A DNA stretch of 5,447 bases from Bacteroidales bacterium H5 (GTDB lineage Bacteria > Bacteroidota > Bacteroidia > Bacteroidales > Muribaculaceae), in NCBI GenBank assembly GCA_001701225.1, contig DAAQ01000040.1:356-5802 (forward strand), given 5' to 3'. A model generated the notes under the pieces. It searched no databases. It had not been told where the DNA came from and saw only the letters and a program-made list of their open reading frames with translations. Each line of letters opens with the position of its first letter. Positions within the stretch are counted from its first letter, which is position 1. The position numbers were made by a program, and so were the translations under genes. Of the stretch, positions 1 to 5,447 are shown one piece after another.

Positions 1-40
1 CGGGGCGGTCTCTTTATGTATCAGCCGTGGCCGATGTGGT

Positions 41-3000
41 TCAGAGCCTTACCTTGGATGTGCGGCAGGTGCCGTCGGCAAAGGTCTCGACCTTGATGAC
101 GAATCCCTTGTAGTCCGGGGTCACACGTATGCCCTGCAGGTTGTAATACTCGGTCGACAGGATGGCTGACCCGACAGTGATGTCGCTGAGGCCGCTCTCC
201 GAGACTGTCACCTCGGTGCCCTTGACGCTGAGGCCGCCCATGTCGCCGGCCGAACGGAGCACGTATGTACCTACCTCGGCGGGAGCATAGCTGCTGTCGG
301 GGGTGTCGGCCACATATTTGCCATCCTTGAAGATGACGGTGGTGCGTACCTGCGGGTCGGCGGTCCAGACAATCTTGCCGTCCTCGACGGTGGCTGCGGG
401 AGCCTCGGGGAGTGTGGTGTAGTCTGTGGGGAGCCAGCCGTCGGTGCCTCCGAGCACATTGATGACGGTGAGACGCTCGGCCTGCTCCTTGGTCAGCACG
501 GGCACATAGGTGTTGGTGCTGGTGGGCGAGTTGCGGCGCACGCTCAGGTCAATCTCCTTGCCCTCCTTGTCGGTCGAGCCGTACTCGTAGAAATGAGTGG
601 GGAGGTTGCCCATCGAGGTCCATCCGGCCTCGGCGGGAAGCACCTCCATGCGGGTGTTGACATAGCTGATGCGGGGCTCGTTCTGCCAGGGACGACCCAG
701 ATGATAGCTGCCGTCGATGACCTCCTTGGCACCCTCGACAGCCTTGATGGTACAGTTGCTGAACACATACCCGTACTTGTGCTGTGCGTCGGTGTTGGGA
801 GCGGCGATGACGTTGCCGCCACGGTCCTCGAGCACGAGGTCGCAACGGTCATAGAAGTTGTCGCCTCCGCCACAGATGAAGTCTACGGTGCCGTGAATCT
901 CGCAAGCGTCAAAGTATGCGCGGTCGCCTGTCACCTGTGTATCCTGGTTGCCCAGCATAAGGACATTCTTCATGATGGTCTTGTCGCCGCCATAGACTGC
1001 CACTGCCTGACCCGAGTTCTTGTCGGCCATGCCGTAGTTGAAGTCGTTGCGCAGGGTGAGGTCCTGAAGATAGAATCCCGAACGGTCGCGCAGATTGAGG
1101 ACGGGGTTTGAGATGCCGTTGCGGGTACCGCGTATCACCACCCCGTCGCGGCTCTGGCCGATCAGCGAGACGTTGTTGCACTGCAGGCGCTGCTCAACGG
1201 CACCGAAATCATAGTCACCGTCGAGGATGAAGATGACCTTGCGCTCGGCATCCGTGCTCTTGTTGGATGCGTTGACAGCCGAGAATGCGGCCTTGAACTC
1301 GTCGACGTTAGACACGACATAGTCGTATGCCTGCTTTGTGGCGACGGGGCGGTCGCCTGTCACGATGTCGACACTGATAGCCTCGGGATTGACGTTGCCG
1401 AAGAAATCCTCGGCGGCTCCGGCAGCCACAGTAAGGGTCGAGGTGCTGTTATACTCGAGGTCCCATACACCGAAATTGAGCGACGATGTGCCACCCTCGG
1501 CTGTCAGGGTCTTGCCGTTGACGGTTGCCTCGACATCCTTCATCTCGCGGTCGAACACGAGGGTCACCACGGCATGGTTGTTAGAGACGGTCACCTTGCG
1601 GTCGGTGAGGGCCGGGACAGTGCCGGGATTGGTCTTCTCGATGACCAGACGGATGCTTGCATAGGGCTGGTTGCCGCCTGTGATGGTGAACTGTATGGGA
1701 GCTCCGGCCTTGTGGTTCTCGACGGTGCAAACACAGTCATAGAGCTGGCCGCGCACATAGTTGTGCTTTGTGGGGACATAGACTGTCGCACCCTCCGAGC
1801 TGACAGAGGTCAGGCCCTCGCCGTCGCCATAGTTGGCCGAGAAGCGGGCCAGGGCAAACTCCTTGACTACGATTCCGCCGGGGACAGACAGGGTGTTGTC
1901 GGCGCTGTTGAACTTGAACTGCGAGCCGTTCCAGCCGTCCAGGTTGCCCGATGTGAGGGTGTAGAGGCCGTCGCTCCAGCCGTTCTCGTTCTTTCCGGCC
2001 GAGGTATAGTTGATGGTCAGGGTCTCGTCTTTCTCGCCGGGAGTATAGATGTGGATGCCCTCGACGGTGAGCTTGAACTGACGCTCGCCGCCATTGATGG
2101 TATAGACTGCCTTGTCACCCTCGGCGGCCATGGTCACCTCGGGCACCGAGCCGTCGGCAAGTGTGGCCGATACCTCGGGGACAGCGGTATAGATATTGCC
2201 CGACAAAGTTGCTGCGAACGCGGGCTGTGCGTTGAGCTGAGACAGCACCGAGGCACCGACAGACATACCGTCGACAGTGAGCTTGGACACCTGAATCTCG
2301 CCGAGGCGCATCACCCTGAGGGTGTAGCGGCTCTTGAGGGCCACGGCGCCGTCGACAGCCTTGATGGAGAATGTCATGTAATACGACTTGTTGGGCGAGG
2401 GCACGGGAATCGAGTATGTGCCGTCGCCGTTAGCGGTCACGTCAACCTCGTCGCCGTCGGCATCCTCGGCCGACACGGAGACGGTGGCGTTCTCGATGGC
2501 GGGACGCACCGACACTGTCTTTCCGGCATAGTCCTGAGGCAGCTTCACCTCATAGTCGTAGGCCTCGCCGGGAGTGGCCTCGATACCCCCTGCGGTTATG
2601 CCCGAAATCTGGGCCAGCGGGGCGTCAAGAGTGCCGTAAAGATACACGTCGTCAAGGTTGAACTGGTTGTCCTGGTTCAGGTTATTGCCCGGCCCCTTCC
2701 AGGTTGAAGCGGGGAAGATGCGGATATATACATTCTCCTTGCCACCCACGGGGAGGTTCACATCGGTCACGACCCATGTCTTGTACGATGCTCCGGCCAG
2801 ATATGTGTCGCCCACGACATTCCAGTTGGTATGGTCGTCAGACCACGCCACGGCATAGAACTGCGTGGGGCTGTTGTGTCCGGCTGCGTTGACCGAGAGG
2901 CGGATATCCTTGTATCCGGCTGTCGAGCCCTGTATCTCGTAATAGTTATAGGGATTCTGATATGAATAGCTGTTGCCGTCGGGGAATGCCTCGCTCTTGT

Positions 3001-3382
3001 CGCCCCATGTGTACGATGTCGAGGCGGTGGCGGGAGTGGGGACCGGGCTGGTGAGGTGCACGGCGCATCCGTCGCTGCTGATGGCGCCGCTCTCGAGATA
3101 TGCGCCCTTGTCGTCCTGCGACGCAACCTGTCCCGCACGTGTGGGACGCCACGGCATCAGCCACACGTCGGCAGCCCCGGTCTGGGCATTGGGCTTCAGC
3201 TTGAGCCCGTGGAGGTTTGACGACGATGACGCGGCTGTCTGCGTGGGGGTGGCAATATCGCCGTTGACACTGTACGTGTTGTTGAACGACCAATGCGCCA
3301 GCGTCACATCGGTCTGCGCCCCGGCAGTGAGGCTCATGGCCGCGATTGCGGCCATGGACGCGAGATTCCTGATTGTCTTCAT
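41..3382 (-). CDS. Secreted multi-domain pectinesterase (carbohydrate esterase family 8)
   Basis: The product (1113 residues) should hydrolyse methyl esters of pectin, releasing methanol and exposing polygalacturonate outside the cytoplasm. The catalytic beta-helix spans about residues 686-985. Family signatures are in order: QAVAVYGGD (Gln792), GNQDT (Gln813, Asp814), GTVDFICGGGD (Asp834) and LGRPWQ (Arg897, Trp899). These match the transition-state glutamines, acid/base Asp, nucleophile Asp and substrate-binding Arg/Trp of known pectinesterases, with similar spacing. I chose the start at 3382 because it begins directly with a signal peptide (MKTIRNLASMAAIAAMSLTAGA, cut near AGA-Q); the upstream ATG at 3424 lies in a hairpin stem. 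There is no lipobox cysteine. Residues about 23-250 look like a beta-sandwich binding domain, 255-450 two Ig-like repeats, 452-586 another beta-rich module, and 589-680 an Ig-like domain of the SbsA/Big_5 kind. After the catalytic domain come a short beta module and a sorting-type tail (YYNLQGIRV, 1079-1087). Typical pectinesterases are only about 300-400 residues. Family assignment is firm; the accessory domain names are inferred. Confidence 0.93.
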   Translation of the reverse strand: MKTIRNLASMAAIAAMSLTAGAQTDVTLAHWSFNNTYSVNGDIATPTQTAASSSSNLHGLKLKPNAQTGAADVWLMPWRPTRAGQVASQDDKGAYLESGAISSDGCAVHLTSPVPTPATASTSYTWGDKSEAFPDGNSYSYQNPYNYYEIQGSTAGYKDIRLSVNAAGHNSPTQFYAVAWSDDHTNWNVVGDTYLAGASYKTWVVTDVNLPVGGKENVYIRIFPASTWKGPGNNLNQDNQFNLDDVYLYGTLDAPLAQISGITAGGIEATPGEAYDYEVKLPQDYAGKTVSVRPAIENATVSVSAEDADGDEVDVTANGDGTYSIPVPSPNKSYYMTFSIKAVDGAVALKSRYTLRVMRLGEIQVSKLTVDGMSVGASVLSQLNAQPAFAATLSGNIYTAVPEVSATLADGSVPEVTMAAEGDKAVYTINGGERQFKLTVEGIHIYTPGEKDETLTINYTSAGKNENGWSDGLYTLTSGNLDGWNGSQFKFNSADNTLSVPGGIVVKEFALARFSANYGDGEGLTSVSSEGATVYVPTKHNYVRGQLYDCVCTVENHKAGAPIQFTITGGNQPYASIRLVIEKTNPGTVPALTDRKVTVSNNHAVVTLVFDREMKDVEATVNGKTLTAEGGTSSLNFGVWDLEYNSTSTLTVAAGAAEDFFGNVNPEAISVDIVTGDRPVATKQAYDYVVSNVDEFKAAFSAVNASNKSTDAERKVIFILDGDYDFGAVEQRLQCNNVSLIGQSRDGVVIRGTRNGISNPVLNLRDRSGFYLQDLTLRNDFNYGMADKNSGQAVAVYGGDKTIMKNVLMLGNQDTQVTGDRAYFDACEIHGTVDFICGGGDNFYDRCDLVLEDRGGNVIAAPNTDAQHKYGYVFSNCTIKAVEGAKEVIDGSYHLGRPWQNEPRISYVNTRMEVLPAEAGWTSMGNLPTHFYEYGSTDKEGKEIDLSVRRNSPTSTNTYVPVLTKEQAERLTVINVLGGTDGWLPTDYTTLPEAPAATVEDGKIVWTADPQVRTTVIFKDGKYVADTPDSSYAPAEVGTYVLRSAGDMGGLSVKGTEVTVSESGLSDITVGSAILSTEYYNLQGIRVTPDYKGFVIKVETFADGTCRTSKVRL

Positions 3383-3406
3383 GGATAAGTTCGGTGTAAG
3401 GTTTGG

Positions 3407-3447
3407 AAAAGCGGGGCATGCCAACCGTCAGGAATGACATACCCCGC
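3407..3447 (-). terminator. Intercistronic terminator-like hairpin between the secreted protein gene and the pectinesterase gene
   Basis: On the minus strand GCGGGGTATG (3438-3447) pairs with CATGCCCCGC (3411-3420). This gives a 10-bp stem with one G-U wobble and a 17-base loop, followed by TTTT (3407-3410) and then CC. It begins about 38 bases after the conserved-frame stop of the upstream gene and ends about 25 bases before the pectinesterase start. The U tract is short, so termination may be partial. It could instead act as an mRNA-stabilising or attenuating structure in the pectinesterase leader. Confidence 0.6.
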
Positions 3448-3484
3448 CGTATCTGTCTTAGGGTATTCTCAGTAGAGTGCGGGC

Positions 3485-3553
3485 TTAGCGCTTGAGATAT
3501 TTCTTGCCGTTCATGATGACGATGCCGCGATAGCTCTCGTCAACACGGATGCC
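3485..3553 (-). other. Out-of-frame remnant of the C-terminal sorting tail of the upstream secreted protein
   Basis: In the frame offset from the 391-residue reading frame, these 69 bases encode 22 residues that begin GIRVDESYRG and end KKYLKR, followed by TAA at 3485-3487. This closely resembles the tail of the neighbouring pectinesterase (YYNLQGIRVTPDYKG). The upstream frame runs up to GVMY (Tyr377). Between the TAT codon and the GGC of GIRV only the two bases AG are present. If the original read Tyr-Asn-Leu-Gln-Gly, as in the neighbour, seven bases are missing. Any net loss of one base modulo three would also explain it. It is a real frame break in this sequence; whether it exists in the living strain cannot be told here. 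Confidence 0.8.
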
Positions 3554-4686
3554 CTATACATCACGCCATCCTCGAGCACGGGACGTGCGATGACATTCTC
3601 GATGCCAGACTCCGTAACCTTGCCGTAGGTCACCTCCATTACAAAGCAGAGCTGCTCGCCGATGTTCTTGAAGAGGACAGACTTGAGGTTGGGGATGGTG
3701 AAGGATACCTTGTCGGGGTTCTCCTTGAAATCCTCCTTGTCTATGTAGTCGCCAAGGATGGTGCCTGTCTCCTCGGTATAGGTGTTGTCGCCTACCTGCT
3801 GCCAGTAGCATGCACGGCCCTCGCCTCCTTTCTTCACGCGGTCATAGTTGATGTAGTCGTAGAGGGTCAGGTTGGTGATGACATATCCTTCGGGAGCGAT
3901 GAGGAGGTTGCCTGCGCCGTTAGAGAGCTTGATGGTGAGCTGAGACTCGCCATTGACCATGATGTCCTGTGCCGACGAATAGCCCTTGTCGTTGCGGACG
4001 AGCTGCAGGTTGAAGCCGTTGGGCCATGCGAGATGGTTGTTGGCATCCTCAACGTCCTCGTGCTCGGTGTCACCCTCGTATGCCACGTGCGTCGCATCGG
4101 CGTCGGTCCAGCTCATGATGACGGTCTGGACATCGGTCACCTCGCCTGTGCCGGGCTGCTCACCGCCACCCTCGACTGCAGTGAAGGCGATGTTGCGGAT
4201 GTTGGCTGTGAATGTCTGCCACAGAGAGCCCTCGTGCATGGTGATGCGCAGGGTGTAGTGGCCTGTGGCCATGACGGGTGTCTCGGGGAGTGTGGCATTG
4301 ACCACATAGTTGCCCCAGTCACCGCCGCTCTCGCCGGTGCGCTCGATGGGTGCGTTGTGCTTGTAGATCGAGGTGTTGTTGGCATCGAGCAGCTCGAAAT
4401 CGGCGTTGCTGATATCCTGAGGAGTAGCGGTCTCGAAGGTAATCTTGTAGGCCGACTCAAGAGTGTTGTTGATGGCGAAAACTGCCACGTCGCCCTCGCC
4501 GAAATAGTCGAGGTTGAGGAAATCGCCGTTGTCCTTGACGTTGGGCGAGAACGAGCTGTTGTTCTCGATGGTGGCGGTGTTCAGGTCAAACGGATTCGAC
4601 GCGTTGGTCGGGATGTTGACCGATCCGGCAGCCGAGGCCGACACAGAGGTCAGCATCGCAGCCGCGATGAGAGTAAAGAATTTCAT
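3511..4686 (-). CDS. Secreted protein of unknown function with a frameshifted C-terminal tail
   Basis: I do not recognise a function. The 391-residue frame starts at 4686 with a clear signal peptide (MKFFTLIAAAMLTSVSASAA, cut near residue 20) and no lipobox, so the product is exported. Residues about 22-172 look like an all-beta domain ending in 'TANIRNIAFTAV', possibly carbohydrate-binding-like. A Gly/Pro/Glu linker (GGGEQPGTGE, about 173-182) leads to a second beta-rich domain (about 183-355) containing 'NLLIAPEGYVITNLTLYDYINYD'-like strands. No catalytic motif is visible. The residues after VLEDGVMY (Tyr377) read RASVLTRAIAASSS, which is unlike any sorting tail. In another frame the DNA encodes a typical tail ending at 3485 (separate entry), so an indel near 3551-3558 has broken the end. 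The reconstructed protein would be about 402 residues. It lies directly upstream of the pectinesterase on the same strand, behind a good promoter. A pectin-binding or accessory role is possible but rests on position alone. Confidence 0.85.
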   Translation of the reverse strand: MKFFTLIAAAMLTSVSASAAGSVNIPTNASNPFDLNTATIENNSSFSPNVKDNGDFLNLDYFGEGDVAVFAINNTLESAYKITFETATPQDISNADFELLDANNTSIYKHNAPIERTGESGGDWGNYVVNATLPETPVMATGHYTLRITMHEGSLWQTFTANIRNIAFTAVEGGGEQPGTGEVTDVQTVIMSWTDADATHVAYEGDTEHEDVEDANNHLAWPNGFNLQLVRNDKGYSSAQDIMVNGESQLTIKLSNGAGNLLIAPEGYVITNLTLYDYINYDRVKKGGEGRACYWQQVGDNTYTEETGTILGDYIDKEDFKENPDKVSFTIPNLKSVLFKNIGEQLCFVMEVTYGKVTESGIENVIARPVLEDGVMYRASVLTRAIAASSS

Positions 4687-4753
4687 AAGAAAATGATTGA
4701 AGGTTATTGATGGATTGGATAAAATATGTTCTCATGGGGTCCGAAAACCGCTG

Positions 4754-4785
4754 CAAATGTAGCCTTTAGATGATTATGCCACAAG
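4754..4785 (-). promoter_or_regulatory. Bacteroidetes-type sigma(ABfr) promoter of the secreted protein gene
   Basis: Read on the minus strand, a -7 element TACATTTG (4754-4761) matches TAnnTTTG exactly. A -33 element CTTG (4782-4785, consensus TTTG) lies 20 bases upstream, within the usual 19-21 spacing. Transcription would start near 4747-4749, leaving a leader of about 60 bases before the ATG at 4686. The bases before that ATG are A/T-rich without a Shine-Dalgarno sequence, as is usual in this phylum. No comparable promoter is visible before the pectinesterase gene, so this one may serve both genes. Confidence 0.7.
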
Positions 4786-4801
4786 CGTTTAAACAATTTT
4801 A

Positions 4802-4825
4802 ACAATATGTTGTAAAACATATTGT
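4802..4825. promoter_or_regulatory. Perfect 10-bp dyad upstream of the promoter (possible operator)
   Basis: ACAATATGTT (4802-4811) and AACATATTGT (4816-4825) form a perfect inverted repeat around a GTAA spacer. It lies about 16 bases upstream of the -33 element, centred roughly 65 bases before the predicted transcription start. That is a common place for an activator site. An eight-base palindrome GTTTAAAC sits between it and the promoter (4787-4794). An AT-rich cruciform or weak hairpin without a regulatory role is the alternative. Confidence 0.45.
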
Positions 4826-4936
4826 ATTCTACCGGCAGGAGCATCAAATCGTTATAAATACAATAAGCCTTCTCCACACACCGCACCTATCTCGCCGAGC
4901 TGCCCGTCCAATGCAATTAGAATAAAGTTTATCTCC

Positions 4937-5071
4937 CAGCCGCGAAGCGGCTATCTGCGGAAAGCCCCACATCGAGCCGGGTGACGGGATAGCCCGTAAG
5001 GGCATACATCCCGCACACGGCGATGGTGTGGGGGAAGCATATCAACATAAAACCGGGCCTCGAAGAGGTCC
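4937..5071 (+). repeat. Structured intergenic repeat, copy A (forward, 135 bases)
   Basis: This copy shares five blocks with copy B in the same order but inverted: CAGCCGCGAAGCGGC (4937-4951), GGAAAGCCCCACATCGAGCC (4959-4978), GGCGATGGTGTGG (5019-5031), GCATAT (5037-5042) and ACCGGGCCTCGAAGAGGTCC (5052-5071). The first and last blocks are themselves small hairpins with GAA loops (AGCCGC-GAA-GCGGCT; GGGCCTC-GAA-GAGGTCC with one G-U). Compared with copy B it carries about 36 extra bases, which form a further nested hairpin. No transposase is present. It resembles a REP/BIME-like or miniature mobile repeat; the family is not identified. Confidence 0.8.
4985..5013 (+). repeat. Nested hairpin inserted in copy A of the repeat
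   Basis: CGGGAT (4985-4990) pairs with ATCCCG (5008-5013), and inside it GCCC (4992-4995) pairs with GGGC (5000-5003) around a GTAA loop. This compact double stem lies between the second and third shared blocks and has no counterpart in copy B. It is either an insertion in A or a deletion in B. Confidence 0.6.
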
Positions 5072-5129
5072 ATTAGTGATATAAAGAGCCTGATAAACAA
5101 TGGTATCCGCGAGACATATCGGAATTAAA

Positions 5130-5229
5130 GGACCTCTTCGAGGCCCGGTACTCATATGCTCGTTTTCCTCCACACCATCGCCCTGCGGGCTCGATGTGGG
5201 GCTTTCCACAAATCGCCGCTTCGCGGCTG
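5130..5229 (-). repeat. Structured intergenic repeat, copy B (inverted, 100 bases)
   Basis: Read on the minus strand, this copy repeats the blocks of copy A: CAGCCGCGAAGCGGC (5215-5229), GGAAAGCCCCACATCGAGCC (5188-5207), GGCGATGGTGTGG (5170-5182), GCATAT (5154-5159) and ACCGGGCCTCGAAGAGGTCC (5130-5149). It is shorter by about 35 bases because the extra hairpin of copy A is absent. The two copies flank a 58-base AT-rich centre (5072-5129), so the whole unit could fold into one long hairpin in either strand. Confidence 0.8.
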
Positions 5230-5377
5230 CTGCATCAGACGGCAAAACATCACACTATGCAATAACTTGCCATGTCACAAGGATGTAATGCCTTTTTAAA
5301 TGCATTGGCTGGCCGTCGGGGGCATAGCGCATAATATATCGCATACAACAACCTCTCGCCGAAAGCGTATATGTACG

Positions 5378-5411
5378 AAAATCCCCCGCATCCGGCGACG
5401 GATGCGGGGGA
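5378..5411 (-). terminator. Strong Rho-independent terminator for a gene entering from the right
   Basis: TCCCCCGCATCCG (5382-5394) and CGGATGCGGGGGA (5399-5411) form a perfect 13-bp GC-rich stem with a four-base loop. On the minus strand the stem is followed at once by TTTT (5378-5381). On the plus strand no T tract follows, so it works for leftward transcription, from a gene at or beyond the right edge. Confidence 0.75.
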
Positions 5412-5426
5412 CTATCTCAGTCATTA

Positions 5427-5447
5427 TTAGTAGTGGTGCGATAAAAA
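5427..5447 (-). CDS. Possible 3' end of a gene truncated by the right edge
   Basis: One minus-strand frame reads FLSHHY, then TAA, TAA and TGA in tandem, about 16 bases before the terminator stem. A second frame (ending YRTTTNND, TGA at 5417-5419) is also open to the edge, so the true frame is undecided. The argument for a gene here is the downstream terminator and the lack of any other gene it could serve. Too little sequence is present to name a product. Confidence 0.3.
   Translation of the reverse strand, partial: FLSHHY

Larger units (their letters stand above)
4687..5426. other. 740-base intergenic region without a supported protein gene
   Basis: From left to right it holds an AT-rich leader and promoter (to 4785), a perfect dyad (4802-4825), a plain stretch with nothing recognisable (about 4826-4936), a two-copy inverted repeat element (4937-5229), a second plain stretch (5230-5377) with only short GCATA repeats near 5322-5345, and a terminator hairpin (5378-5411). 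Open frames here have no signal peptide or domain and overlap the promoter or the repeats. Confidence 0.7.

Noticed and set aside
1..40. Possible terminator just after the pectinesterase stop
   Set aside because: A small stem (ATCGGC/GCTGAT, 20-35) is present but no T tract follows on the minus strand. The GC-rich edge sequence (1-13) might be half of a hairpin cut by the window end, which cannot be decided here.
1574..2707. 377-residue open frame on the plus strand
   Set aside because: It is antisense to the pectinesterase gene, has no domain or signal, and is the usual shadow of GC-rich coding sequence.
3383..3424. Upstream ATG at 3424 giving a 14-residue N-terminal extension of the pectinesterase
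   Set aside because: It lies inside the stem of the intercistronic hairpin and would place charged-poor, non-signal sequence before a complete signal peptide that starts at 3382.
4033..4710. 225-residue open frame on the plus strand
   Set aside because: It is antisense to the secreted protein gene and shows Val/Gly/Asp-rich shadow composition with no recognisable motif.
4704..4886. 60-codon minus-strand open frame before the secreted protein gene
   Set aside because: It spans the predicted promoter and dyad, has no start signal of its own and no recognisable domain; regulatory DNA explains it better.
5042..5245. 67-codon minus-strand open frame in the repeat element
   Set aside because: It covers copy B and the centre. 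The equivalent stretch of copy A reads in a different frame in its first half, so the protein is not conserved between copies; only a short TGPRRGPL-like stretch is shared, and this comes from the identical DNA block.
5322..5345. Three GCATA repeats (5322, 5329, 5341) with a CGCATA pair 12 bases apart
   Set aside because: They are too short and irregular to call a binding array, and no promoter or gene is next to them.

Overview
The window looks like chromosomal DNA of a gut-type Bacteroidales bacterium, most likely Muribaculaceae or a close relative. The reasons are GC-rich genes with AT-rich control regions, starts without Shine-Dalgarno sequences, a promoter of the Bacteroidetes type (TTTG-like, 20 bases, TAnnTTTG), and exported proteins ending in a 'YYNLQGIRV...KG'-type tail. 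The family-level assignment is inference.

All recognisable genes lie on the minus strand, so transcription runs from high to low coordinates. From right to left: the extreme right edge (5427-5447) may hold the last codons of a gene lying mostly outside the window. A strong terminator hairpin follows at 5378-5411. A 293-base element at 4937-5229 consists of two inverted copies of a structured repeat. An AT-rich control region comes next, with a perfect dyad (4802-4825) and a good Bacteroidetes promoter (4754-4785). Then comes a secreted protein of unknown function (3511-4686) whose conserved C-terminal tail has been put out of frame by a small indel near 3551-3558. An intercistronic terminator-like hairpin (3407-3447) follows. 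The last gene is a large multi-domain secreted pectinesterase (41-3382) with all catalytic residues of carbohydrate esterase family 8.

The two exported proteins are about 100 bases apart and no separate promoter is visible for the pectinesterase. They may therefore be co-transcribed from the promoter at 4754-4785, with the hairpin limiting read-through. The pectinesterase would remove methyl groups from pectin outside the cytoplasm. The upstream protein has no identifiable catalytic motif and could be a binding or accessory protein, but this rests on position only.

The observations most worth a second look are the frameshifted tail of the upstream gene and the inverted repeat pair in the 740-base intergenic region. 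I saw no tRNA, rRNA, CRISPR array, transposase or plus-strand gene.
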